From the NCBI GenBank assembly GCA_002345845.1, contig DDWF01000137.1, forward strand, positions 1-37,886: a stretch of DNA of 37,886 bases. Direction: 5' to 3'. The position numbers and the translations under genes were made by a program. Positions within the stretch are counted from its first letter, which is position 1; every line of letters begins with the position of its first letter. Source of the stretch: Betaproteobacteria bacterium UBA2293 (lineage in GTDB: Bacteria; Pseudomonadota; Gammaproteobacteria; Burkholderiales; Rhodocyclaceae). This document shows, in pieces, positions 22,601 through 29,612 of this stretch. Under the pieces are notes generated by a model. The model had not been told where the DNA came from and did not search any database. It worked only from the letters and a program-made list of their open reading frames with translations.

Positions 22601-24675
22601 GCCTGATCGCCGAGGAACGGCAGAAGCTGGCGGCCAGCGTCTTCGAACATGCCCACGAGGGCATCATGATCACCGACCCGGTCGGCCGCATTGTCGAGGT
22701 CAACGCAACGTTCAGCGAACTGACCGGCTATACCCGTGCCGAGGCGATCGGGCACAACGCCGATCTGCTCAAGTCAGGTCATCACGACGCTGATTTCTAC
22801 CGCGACATGTGGCAGACCATCCGCCGCGAGGGTTACTGGCGGGGCGAGGTGTGGAACCGCAAGAAAACCGGCGAGGTCTTCGTCGAATTGCTGACCATTT
22901 CGACGGTACGCAATCGCCAGGGTGAAATCTCCCACTTCGTCGGCATCTTCTCCGACATCACACTGATCAAGGAACACCAGAAGCGCCTCGAACATCTGGC
23001 CCATTTCGACGCCCTGACCCAGCTGCCCAACCGCATGCTGCTCGCCGATCGCATGCAGCTGGCGATGGCACAGAGCGAGCGCAGCGGCAAGATACTGGCC
23101 GTCTGCTACCTGGATCTCGACGGCTTCAAGCCGGTCAACGATCTGTACGGCCATGCCGTCGGCGACCGCCTGTTGATCGAGGTCGGCCAGCGCCTGCGCA
23201 GCTGCGTCCGCGGCGGCGACACGGTGTCCCGCCTGGGCGGCGACGAATTCGTGCTGCTCTTCGCCGATCTCGACAGCGAACGCGAAGCCGATCATGCCGT
23301 CGGCCGCGTCATCTCGACGCTGACCCATCCCTTCCAGATCGCCAGCCACGCCATCCAGATATCGGCCAGCATCGGCGTCACCCTCTTCCCGCAGGACGGT
23401 GCCGACTCCGACGCCCTGCTGCGCCATGCCGACCAGGCGATGTACACGGCCAAACAGGCCGGCCGCAACCGCTTCCATCTGTTCGATCCGGAAAACGACC
23501 GGCGAGCCCGCGCCCGCCATGAAGAAATCACCCGCATCCGCGAGGGGCTGCGCCGCGGCGAGTTCACCCTGCACTACCAGCCGAAGGTCAACATGCGGCG
23601 CGGCAACGTGGTCGGCGTCGAGGCACTGATCCGCTGGCAACACCCGGAACTCGGCCTGCTGCTGCCGGGCGACTTCCTGCCTGCCATCGAAGGCACCGAA
23701 CTGGCCAGCGAACTCGGCAACTGGGTGTTATGCCAGGCCCTCGACCAGCTCGCCACCTGGGTTACGGCCGGCCTGCACCTGCCAATAAGCATCAATATTG
23801 CCGGCGAACACCTGCAACAGCCTGATTTCGTCGACCGCCTGGCCGAGGCGCTGGCCGCCCGCCCGAGCGTGGCGCCGGGCCTGCTTGAACTGGAAATTCT
23901 GGAAACCGCCGCCCTCGAAGACATCAGCCGCATCGCCGAGCTGTTCACCGCCTGCCGCCAACTCGGCGTCCGTTTCGCCCTTGACGATTTCGGCACCGGC
24001 TACTCGTCCCTCACCTATTTCCGCCGCTTGCCGGCCGAAGTGCTGAAAATCGACCAGTCCTTCATCCGCGACATGCTCGACGATCCGGAAGACCTGGCCA
24101 TCGTCGAGGGCGTCATCGGCCTGACCCAGGCATTCCACCGCCAGGTGATCGCCGAGGGCGTCGAATCCGTCGAGCACGGCCTGATCCTGCTGCTGCTTGG
24201 CTGCGACGAAGCGCAGGGCTTCGGCATCGCGCGGCCGATGCCGGCGGCCGAACTGCCCGCCTGGGTCGACAACTTCCGCCCGGATGAACTGTGGAGTTCG
24301 GCGGCGGCCTTCCGCTGGTCGCGCGAAGATCTGCCGATGCTGATCGCCGAAGCCGAACACCGGCGCTGGAAAAAGAATCTGTTTGCCTGGCTCGACGGCA
24401 GCAACGAACAACCGGTGGACGTCACGCCCCACGACTGTCGCTTCGGGCGCTGGTATCACGGCCCGTTCAGCCAGCGCTATGCTGACCTGGACGGTTTTGC
24501 CGAACTGGCGGCCAGCCACGAACGCGTCCATCTCCTCGGGCGGCAGTTGCTGGCCGCGGGACGCTCACTGCCGCCGGCCGAGTCGCAGGCTTTGCGCCAG
24601 GCACTGGAAGAAGCCAGCGACGAACTGGCGGCGCACCTGCAGCAGGTGCAGGCGGAAATACTGATCGGGGCTTGA
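19684..24675 (+). CDS. CBS-PAS-GAF-GGDEF-EAL-CZB cyclic-di-GMP signalling protein
   Basis: A 1663-residue cytoplasmic c-di-GMP enzyme with no obvious membrane segments. Domains in order: four CBS motifs (1-250), PAS (about 281-400), GAF (405-570), PAS (573-690), a GAF-like domain (695-860) with Cys776, 778, 782 and 785, PAS (862-985), PAS (982-1098), GGDEF (1104-1265), EAL (1285-1525) and a C-terminal CZB domain (1555-1663). The cyclase motif GGDEF (1185-1189) and an RxxD inhibitory site five residues before it are intact. EAL (1313-1315) and DDFGTGYSS are intact too, so both activities are possible. CZB ligands His1559, Cys1585, His1612 and His1616 are present, suggesting zinc control as in DgcZ. 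The gene diverges from hupS, and its stop is 3 nt from the oxyR end. No clear ribosome site precedes the ATG. Confidence 0.93.
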   Translation: MKALRIADLISPQDGQLPPTASLAEAATLIIDNGGSSVVVVDDGRIAGIVTEGDLLHALRERRDLQQALATAMTSPVLSVPAATDFRAAFRLLVEQGLRHLVVTDDDGRPLGVASESSIRERLGTDFFRHLSDVESLMDRQFPRLPPTAGLDEALTAMQASRASCTVVVHGRQPLGILTAHDVVRLFLASGNNPPLKDVMTTPVITIAEDRPLAEAAALMAERRIRHLVVVDAAGNASGVLSEHALLRPLELDWVDELIDEQRQLTRSRDTALQHNALVARYQRALLDNFPFPVWLKDTESRFLAANQMLAEALGADSPEALIGKSDYDFSPRELAEHYRQIDREVMADRQPQMVIEPVWLNQRNVWHETYKAPVVDAAGKLLGTVGFARDVSHNKRAEEGMLLRNAALAGLARGEPIAGVLELLALSLEAELPGWRCAILFADDEGRLLHCVAAPSLPEAWQTALASIAIAADGLPCSRAAARRQRVIIDDIFTANVPATLLELARQSHFAACVAEPLLGPDGCLYGSFIAYRQSPGQPAEDELALLSQLGQLTALVIGHQRTAERLRGSRDTFRGIFDSVAEALLVLGEDRRFRDANRGAEEMSGYPRNELIGSRYDDFGMPGLNDQAAIEQHIATAFTGQPQVFEYWTRSATGRVFPTEVRLQPGSYFGQNILIAAVSDITERKNAGLRLEIEHDLASTLATGGNREAVLAAILRAGLRFHEFDAGALYWRQADGSYRLQSHAGLSPACPETIGHYPAGSVMASLAAGDETVCNCQAACGECTDNRLLDEPALQREGLRCLALLSIRVGGQTEVCLLLGSRHSTQIPTATLATLEALRSYFGDSLHRLQIQEETRRQQQNLAGLFDSLNDMIFIVDGGGRILHHNRAAGEMLGYTSTPLLGTPVASILSEAYRDEAARAIATIGSHYSGRAVGPLLRTDGSRLMVDGRVVNGHWNEQPVLIGIAQDISARLIAEERQKLAASVFEHAHEGIMITDPVGRIVEVNATFSELTGYTRAEAIGHNADLLKSGHHDADFYRDMWQTIRREGYWRGEVWNRKKTGEVFVELLTISTVRNRQGEISHFVGIFSDITLIKEHQKRLEHLAHFDALTQLPNRMLLADRMQLAMAQSERSGKILAVCYLDLDGFKPVNDLYGHAVGDRLLIEVGQRLRSCVRGGDTVSRLGGDEFVLLFADLDSEREADHAVGRVISTLTHPFQIASHAIQISASIGVTLFPQDGADSDALLRHADQAMYTAKQAGRNRFHLFDPENDRRARARHEEITRIREGLRRGEFTLHYQPKVNMRRGNVVGVEALIRWQHPELGLLLPGDFLPAIEGTELASELGNWVLCQALDQLATWVTAGLHLPISINIAGEHLQQPDFVDRLAEALAARPSVAPGLLELEILETAALEDISRIAELFTACRQLGVRFALDDFGTGYSSLTYFRRLPAEVLKIDQSFIRDMLDDPEDLAIVEGVIGLTQAFHRQVIAEGVESVEHGLILLLLGCDEAQGFGIARPMPAAELPAWVDNFRPDELWSSAAAFRWSREDLPMLIAEAEHRRWKKNLFAWLDGSNEQPVDVTPHDCRFGRWYHGPFSQRYADLDGFAELAASHERVHLLGRQLLAAGRSLPPAESQALRQALEEASDELAAHLQQVQAEILIGA

Positions 24676-24678
24676 AGC

Positions 24679-25584
24679 CTATTCGACCAGACGGTAAGCC
24701 GGGTTGTTGAGCGCACGCACCGCCGCCAGCAAGGCGTCGACCGCCTTCGGGCGAACGAAGCCGGCACGCCAGGCGAGCGCCACACGGCGCGATGGCGGCG
24801 GCGCACGGAAGGGAATGACGCTGATCATCTCGCTGTTATAGGGGTGACGCAGGGCGCCTTCGGGCAGCACCGAGACGCCGAGACCGGACGCCACCATGCA
24901 GCGGATGGTGCCGATCGAATGGCCCAGGCGGATATCGGTTTCCGGACTGCTGACCTCTGGACAGGCGCCCAGCACCTGGTCGCGGAAGCAGTTGCCGGCC
25001 TTGAGCAGCAGCACCTCGTCGCCGGCCACTTCCTCCGGACTGATGAATTCCTTGCTTTCCCAGGGATGGCCGCGCGGCACGATGACCTTGAAGGCCTCGT
25101 CGTAGAGAGCCCGGGTCAGCACGCCGGGGACTTCGAAGGGCAGGGCGATGATGGCCACGTCGAGCGCATTTTCGCGCAGCATGTCGTCGAGGTTGGAGGT
25201 CATGTTCTCCTCGATCACCAGCGGCATTGTCGGCGCCACCGCTTTCAGCGCATGGATCAACTGGGGCAGCAGATAGGGACCGATGGTGTGGATGACACCG
25301 AGGCGCAGCGGCCCTTCCAGTTGATCGCGACCGCACAGGGCAATCTGCTTGACCTTGTCCGCCTCGCGCAGGGCCAGTTGGGCCTGCTCGACAACACGCA
25401 GGCCGACGGCGCTCGGACTGACAAAGCCCTTGCCGCGCTCGAAAAGCTGCACGCCGAGTTCATCCTCCAGGCGGGCGATGGCGACGCTCAGCGTCGGCTG
25501 ACTCACGGAACAGCGTTCGGCCGCCCGGCTGAAATTACCCTCCTGGGATAACGCAACAATGTAGCGGAACTCGGTCAATGTCAT
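24679..25584 (-). CDS. oxyR: OxyR, peroxide-sensing LysR-type regulator
   Basis: A 301-residue LysR-family activator. The N-terminal winged helix-turn-helix (TEFRYIVALSQEGNFSRAAERCSVSQPTLS, residues 4-33) is followed by a substrate-type domain. With the start at 25584, the redox pair falls at Cys199 and Cys208 (KAGNC-FRDQVLGA-C), the same numbers as in E. coli OxyR, so this is OxyR rather than a metabolic LysR. Peroxide would form the disulfide and switch on target genes. The ATG at 25584 has GGAG 9 nt upstream; starts at 25590 and 25599 are less well spaced. It diverges from the peroxidase gene, with an OxyR-like site in the gap. Confidence 0.93.
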   Translation of the reverse strand: MTLTEFRYIVALSQEGNFSRAAERCSVSQPTLSVAIARLEDELGVQLFERGKGFVSPSAVGLRVVEQAQLALREADKVKQIALCGRDQLEGPLRLGVIHTIGPYLLPQLIHALKAVAPTMPLVIEENMTSNLDDMLRENALDVAIIALPFEVPGVLTRALYDEAFKVIVPRGHPWESKEFISPEEVAGDEVLLLKAGNCFRDQVLGACPEVSSPETDIRLGHSIGTIRCMVASGLGVSVLPEGALRHPYNSEMISVIPFRAPPPSRRVALAWRAGFVRPKAVDALLAAVRALNNPAYRLVE

Positions 25585-25634
25585 CAGCATGCTCTCCACA
25601 AGGTGTCCGGTTGCCCCGGCGTCTTTTTCCAGCT

Positions 25635-25671
25635 ATAGCCTCAACCTATAGGCGCTATAACCAAAGCCCAT
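25635..25671. promoter_or_regulatory. OxyR-like site between oxyR and the peroxidase gene
   Basis: Four quarter-sites at exact 11-bp steps: ATAG (25635), CTAT (25646), ATAA (25657) and CCAT (25668), each separated by 7 nt. The consensus is ATAG-N7-CTAT-N7-ATAG-N7-CTAT, so the first two match fully and the last two differ by one base each. It could serve autoregulation of oxyR, activation of the peroxidase gene, or both. Confidence 0.7.
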
Positions 25672-25679
25672 AAAAATCA

Positions 25680-25693
25680 TTGACTTGGATCAA
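25680..25693. promoter_or_regulatory. FNR/ANR-like site upstream of the peroxidase gene
   Basis: TTGAC-TTGG-ATCAA differs from the FNR consensus TTGAT-N4-ATCAA at one base. GAGAAT at 25715-25720 would be a weak -10 with the FNR centre at about -41, the classical activating position. Bacterial cytochrome c peroxidases are often under FNR-type control. Confidence 0.6.
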
Positions 25694-25754
25694 TATTACC
25701 ATAGCGTCAAAGGGGAGAATGAGCCAGACACTATTTCAACGAGGGAGAATACAG

Positions 25755-26759
25755 ATGAAACGAAGCGTCCTTTCGACAGCCATCGCGCTGATTTCCGGCA
25801 TCGCCATCCACACCGCTGTCCAGGCTGCCGCCGACGAGCCGATCCAGCCGATCAAGCCGCCCGCCAACATCAATCTGGGGATGGTTGAACTGGGCAAGAA
25901 GCTCTACTTTGATCCGCGCCTGTCGAAGTCCGGCTTCATCTCCTGCAACTCCTGCCACAACCTGTCCATGGGCGGTACCGACAATATCCCGACCTCGATC
26001 GGCGACAAGTGGCAGCAAGGTCCGATCAACGCCCCGACCGTCCTCAACTCCAGCCTCAACGTCGCCCAGTTCTGGGACGGCCGCGCCGCCGACCTCAAGG
26101 CCCAGGCTGGCGGCCCGATCGCCAATCCGGGTGAAATGGCTTTCTCGCACACCCTGGCGATCAACGTGCTGGAATCCATCCCCGGCTACGTCCGCGAATT
26201 CAAGCAGGTGTTCGGCAAGGACAAGATCACCATCGAGGAAGTGACGTTGGCCATCGCCGAATTCGAAAAGACGCTGGTCACGCCGAATTCCCGCTTCGAC
26301 CAGTGGCTGCTCGGCAAGAAGGATGCGCTGAACGCCGACGAAATGGCCGGCTACAAGCTGTTCAAGGACAGTGGCTGCGTTGCTTGCCACAACGGCGAGG
26401 CCGTCGGCGGCAACTCCTTCCAGAAGATGGGTGTGGTCGAGCCGTACAAGACCACCGCCACCGCCGCCGGCCGCGCCGACGTCACCGGCAAGGATGCCGA
26501 CCGCTTCAACTTCAAGGTGCCGACGCTGCGTAACGTCGAAATGACCTATCCGTATTTCCACGACGGCGCCGCCAACACGCTGACCGAAGCTGTCGACATC
26601 ATGGGCCGTCTGCAACTGGGCAAGAAGTTCTCCAAGGACGAGAACGCCAAGATCGTCGCCTTCCTGAAGACCTTGACCGGCGACCAGCCGAGCTTCGCGC
26701 TGCCGATCCTGCCGCCGTCAACCGACGCCACGCCACGGCCGACACCGTTCTCCAAATAA
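25755..26759 (+). CDS. ccpA: Di-haem cytochrome c peroxidase
   Basis: A periplasmic di-haem peroxidase that reduces H2O2 to water with electrons from small c-type cytochromes. The 334-residue precursor begins with a Sec signal (MKRSVLSTAIALISGIAIHTAVQA). The two haem-binding motifs are CNSCH in the N-terminal domain and CVACH in the C-terminal domain. Typical family phrases follow, including LGKKLYFDPRLS, NAPTVLNSS, FWDGRA and KVPTLRNVEMTYPYFHDG, whose Met is a candidate haem ligand. The ATG at 25755 has AGGGAG 7 nt upstream; an upstream start at 25680 would put the FNR-like site inside the gene and bury the signal. A strong terminator follows, so it is a single-gene unit ahead of the ccm operon. 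Confidence 0.95.
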   Translation: MKRSVLSTAIALISGIAIHTAVQAAADEPIQPIKPPANINLGMVELGKKLYFDPRLSKSGFISCNSCHNLSMGGTDNIPTSIGDKWQQGPINAPTVLNSSLNVAQFWDGRAADLKAQAGGPIANPGEMAFSHTLAINVLESIPGYVREFKQVFGKDKITIEEVTLAIAEFEKTLVTPNSRFDQWLLGKKDALNADEMAGYKLFKDSGCVACHNGEAVGGNSFQKMGVVEPYKTTATAAGRADVTGKDADRFNFKVPTLRNVEMTYPYFHDGAANTLTEAVDIMGRLQLGKKFSKDENAKIVAFLKTLTGDQPSFALPILPPSTDATPRPTPFSK

Positions 26760-26778
26760 GAAGCTGCAACAGGGAGCT

Positions 26779-26804
26779 AACGGGGGCTGCGGCCCCCGTT
26801 TTTC
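26779..26804 (+). terminator. Intrinsic terminator after the peroxidase gene
   Basis: AACGGGGGC and GCCCCCGTT form a 9-bp GC-rich stem around a 4-nt loop, followed directly by a T run. It lies 20 nt past the peroxidase stop and separates that gene from ccmA. Confidence 0.9.
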
Positions 26805-26891
26805 TTGGTGCCATTTGTTTGATCCACGCTAATCTGCCGTTAAACTTGCGCGTCCATAATTTGCCGCTGATTCTTTTCGGTTTTCCCCCTG

Positions 26892-27506
26892 ATGCTCGAA
26901 GCTGACAATCTGGAGTGCGTGCGCGGCGAGCGCCGCCTGTTCGCAGGCCTCGGCTTTCGGCTGAACCCGGGAGAACTGCTCAACCTGCAAGGTAGGAATG
27001 GTTCCGGCAAGACCAGCCTGCTGCGCATGCTGATCGGCCTGCTGCCACCGGAAAACGGCGAGATTCGCTGGCAGGGCGAGCCGATCCGCAAGCTGGGTGA
27101 CGACTATCGCGCCGATCTCTGTTATCTGGGCCACCTGAACGCCATCAAGGAAGAGCTGACGCCGCTCGAGAACCTGCTGGCCGCCGCCCGCCTGGCCGAA
27201 GAAGACCTGAGCGAGGACGATGCCATCGATGCTCTGGAGCAGGTCGGCCTCGCCGGCCGCGAGGATCTGGCCTGCAAGTACCTGTCGCAGGGCCAGAAAC
27301 GCCGCGTCGCCCTGGCCCGGCTGGTCAAGGAAAAGCGACCGCTGTGGATCCTCGACGAACCTTTCGTCGCTCTCGACGTTGCCGCCGTGGACTGGCTGGC
27401 CGGCATCATTTCCGGCCACCTGCAGCGCGGCGGCCTGGCCGTGATGACCACCCACCAGCTGGTCAACATCCCGGCTGGCACCGTCCGCGAACTGCGGCTC
27501 AGTTGA
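26892..27506 (+). CDS. ccmA: CcmA, haem-export ABC ATPase
   Basis: ATPase subunit of the CcmABCD complex, which uses ATP hydrolysis to release haem-loaded CcmE. The 204 residues carry Walker A GRNGSGKT (34-41), the ABC signature LSQGQ, Walker B LWILDEP and the switch histidine in MTTHQ. The length is typical. First gene of ccmABCDEFGHI; the 87-nt gap after the peroxidase terminator should hold its promoter, but I could not identify convincing -35/-10 elements. Confidence 0.96.
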   Translation: MLEADNLECVRGERRLFAGLGFRLNPGELLNLQGRNGSGKTSLLRMLIGLLPPENGEIRWQGEPIRKLGDDYRADLCYLGHLNAIKEELTPLENLLAAARLAEEDLSEDDAIDALEQVGLAGREDLACKYLSQGQKRRVALARLVKEKRPLWILDEPFVALDVAAVDWLAGIISGHLQRGGLAVMTTHQLVNIPAGTVRELRLS

Positions 27507-27519
27507 GAGTGATGCGCTG

Positions 27520-28188
27520 ATGCTGAAGATCATCCTGGCGGTCATCGGCCGCGATCTCAAACTGGCCATGCGCCGTCAGGCGGACATCGTCTCGGCCATC
27601 TTTTTCTTCATCATCGTCGTCAGCCTTTTCCCGCTCGGCGTCGGCCCCGAACCCGACCTGCTGCGCACCTTGGCTCCCGGCGTACTGTGGGTCGCCGCCC
27701 TGCTGGCGACCATGCTGTCGCTGCCGCGCCTGTTCGCCGATGACCATCGCGACGGTACGCTGGAACAACTGGCGCTGGCCCCGCACCCACTGGGCATCGT
27801 GGTTACCGGCAAAGTGATCGCTCACTGGCTAGTCTCCGGCCTGCCGCTGGCGCTGATCGCGCCGGTACTCGGCATCCAGTTCGACCTGTCCACGGAAGCC
27901 CTGCTGGTGCTGACCGGCTCCATCCTCCTCGGCACCCCGGCGCTGTCCGGCATCGGTGCCATCGGTGCGGCGCTGACCCTTGGCCTGCGCGGCGGTGGCG
28001 TCCTTCTCTCGCTGCTGGTGCTGCCGCTCTACATACCAGTGTTAATATTCGGCGCTGGCGCAGTTGATGCCACAGTGTCCGGTCTCGGGGGGGAAGGGCA
28101 TTTATCACTGCTCGCTGCGCTGACTTTCGCCTCACTTGGCTTCGCCCCCTGGGCGTCGGCCGCTGCCTTGAAGATCGCCCTCGAATGA
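27520..28188 (+). CDS. ccmB: CcmB, haem-export ABC membrane subunit
   Basis: A 222-residue integral membrane protein with about six hydrophobic segments, the permease partner of CcmA. Family features include FADDHRDGTLEQLALAPHPL in the first cytoplasmic region (LFADDHRDGTLEQL) and hydrophobic runs rich in Leu, Gly and Ala afterwards. It begins 13 nt after ccmA and its last codons overlap the ccmC start (ATGA). Confidence 0.94.
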   Translation: MLKIILAVIGRDLKLAMRRQADIVSAIFFFIIVVSLFPLGVGPEPDLLRTLAPGVLWVAALLATMLSLPRLFADDHRDGTLEQLALAPHPLGIVVTGKVIAHWLVSGLPLALIAPVLGIQFDLSTEALLVLTGSILLGTPALSGIGAIGAALTLGLRGGGVLLSLLVLPLYIPVLIFGAGAVDATVSGLGGEGHLSLLAALTFASLGFAPWASAAALKIALE

Positions 28189-28931
28189 AAGACCGCTTCA
28201 ACCTCTACCGCTTCGCCTCGCCAGCGACCTTCTATCCGCTGGCCGGCAAGATGATTCCCTGGTTCATCGCCGCCTCGGTCGTCTTCGGCCTGGCCGGCCT
28301 GTGGCTCGGCATGCTGGTCGCGCCGACCGACTTCCAGCAGGGCGAAGGCTACCGGATCATCTTCATCCATGTCCCGGCCTCCTGGATGTCGATGTTCATC
28401 TACCTGATCATGGCCTTCTGGGCCGCCATCGGCCTGGCCTTCAACACCCGCCTGTCGGGCATGATGTCCCAGGCGCTGGCGCCGACCGGCGCGCTGATGG
28501 CCTTCCTTTCGCTATGGACCGGCGCCCTGTGGGGCAAGCCGATGTGGGGCACGTGGTGGGTCTGGGATGCCCGGCTGACCTCGGAACTGATCCTGCTCTT
28601 CCTCTACATCGGCTACATGGCCCTGACTGCCGCCATCGATGACGTGCGCCGGGCCGACAAGGCCGGCGGCCTGCTGCTGCTGGTTGGCGTGGTCAACATC
28701 CCGATCATCTATTTCTCGGTGCAGTGGTGGAATACCCTGCACCAGGGCTCCAGCGTCAATCTGACCAAGTCCTCGATGGCCGTCACCATGCTCTGGGGCA
28801 TGCTGCTGATGGCCCTCTGTTTCTGGATGTATTCGATCGCCGTCGCCCTGGCTCGCGCCCGCACCATCATGCTCGAGCGCGAGCGCCACACCGACTGGGT
28901 CCGCGCGGAACTGGCCGGAGAGCAAAAATGA
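28185..28931 (+). CDS. ccmC: CcmC, haem-handling protein that loads CcmE
   Basis: A 248-residue membrane protein with six predicted segments and the tryptophan-rich WWD motif WGTWWVWDARLTSE in its periplasmic loop, where haem is presented to CcmE. Flanking histidines (IHVPASW and LHQGSS regions) fit the axial ligands of the family. It overlaps ccmB and ccmD by 4 nt each. Confidence 0.96.
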   Translation: MKDRFNLYRFASPATFYPLAGKMIPWFIAASVVFGLAGLWLGMLVAPTDFQQGEGYRIIFIHVPASWMSMFIYLIMAFWAAIGLAFNTRLSGMMSQALAPTGALMAFLSLWTGALWGKPMWGTWWVWDARLTSELILLFLYIGYMALTAAIDDVRRADKAGGLLLLVGVVNIPIIYFSVQWWNTLHQGSSVNLTKSSMAVTMLWGMLLMALCFWMYSIAVALARARTIMLERERHTDWVRAELAGEQK

Positions 28932-29128
28932 TCCACTGGAACAGTTTTGGTGATTTCCTCGCCATGGGCGGCTACGGCCTCTACGTCTGGGGTTCCTTCG
29001 GCGTCACCGCCCTGATCATGGTCGTCGAACCGATCCTCGTTGCCCGCCAGCGCACCAGCACCATCGCCCGCCTCAAGCGCCAGCTGCGCGCCGACGCGCG
29101 GACGGAAACCCGGAGTCAAGCAGAATGA
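28928..29128 (+). CDS. ccmD: CcmD, small membrane adaptor of haem export
   Basis: A 66-residue protein with one membrane span ([20 protein letters not shown]) and a basic cytoplasmic tail, the usual form of CcmD. It helps release haem-loaded CcmE from CcmABC. Recognition rests on size, topology, the W-x-S-F-G start ([18 protein letters not shown]) and position between ccmC and ccmE, with ATGA overlaps on both sides. Confidence 0.92.
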   Translation: MIHWNSFGDFLAMGGYGLYVWGSFGVTALIMVVEPILVARQRTSTIARLKRQLRADARTETRSQAE

Positions 29129-29610
29129 AGTCACGTCACAAAAAACTCGCCCTGATCGGCGGCGCCCTGGCCATTGTCGGCATCATCGCCGCCCTGGTGC
29201 TGAATGCCCTGAACAGCAACATCGCCCTCTACATCTCGCCGACCGACGTCGCTGCCGGCAAGGCACCGGCCGACAAGCTGTTCCGTATCGGCGGTGTGGT
29301 CAAGGCCAACAGCATCCAGCGCCAGGCCGACGGCGTCACCATCGCCTTCATCGTCACCGACAACGAGAAGGACGTCACGGTCAATTACAAGGGCATCCTG
29401 CCCGACCTGTTCCAGGAAACCAAAGGCGTCGTCGCCCAGGGCAAGCTGACCCCCGCCGGTATCTTCGAGGCCAAGGAAGTGCTGGCCAAGCACGATGAAA
29501 ACTACATGCCACCGGAAGCCGCCAAGGCCATGGAGGATGCCGCCGCCCGCGCCGCCCAGCGCACGGCTGGCGAAACGACCGGCACTGCTGCCCCGAAAGC
29601 GAGCTACTGA
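29125..29610 (+). CDS. ccmE: CcmE, haem chaperone
   Basis: A 161-residue periplasmic haem chaperone anchored by an N-terminal span (residues 8-27). Haem is bound covalently to His123 in [12 protein letters not shown], with Tyr127 four residues later, the standard HxxxY motif of this family. The beta-barrel phrases FRIGGVVK and [11 protein letters not shown] are typical. The C-terminus is a disordered Ala/Thr-rich tail. Confidence 0.97.
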   Translation: MKSRHKKLALIGGALAIVGIIAALVLNALNSNIALYISPTDVAAGKAPADKLFRIGGVVKANSIQRQADGVTIAFIVTDNEKDVTVNYKGILPDLFQETKGVVAQGKLTPAGIFEAKEVLAKHDENYMPPEAAKAMEDAAARAAQRTAGETTGTAAPKASY

Positions 29611-29612
29611 GC

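Noticed and set aside
25680..25754. Longer peroxidase start at 25680
   Set aside because: It would place 25 polar residues before a clear Sec signal and overlap the FNR-like site; the ATG at 25755 has a good ribosome site.
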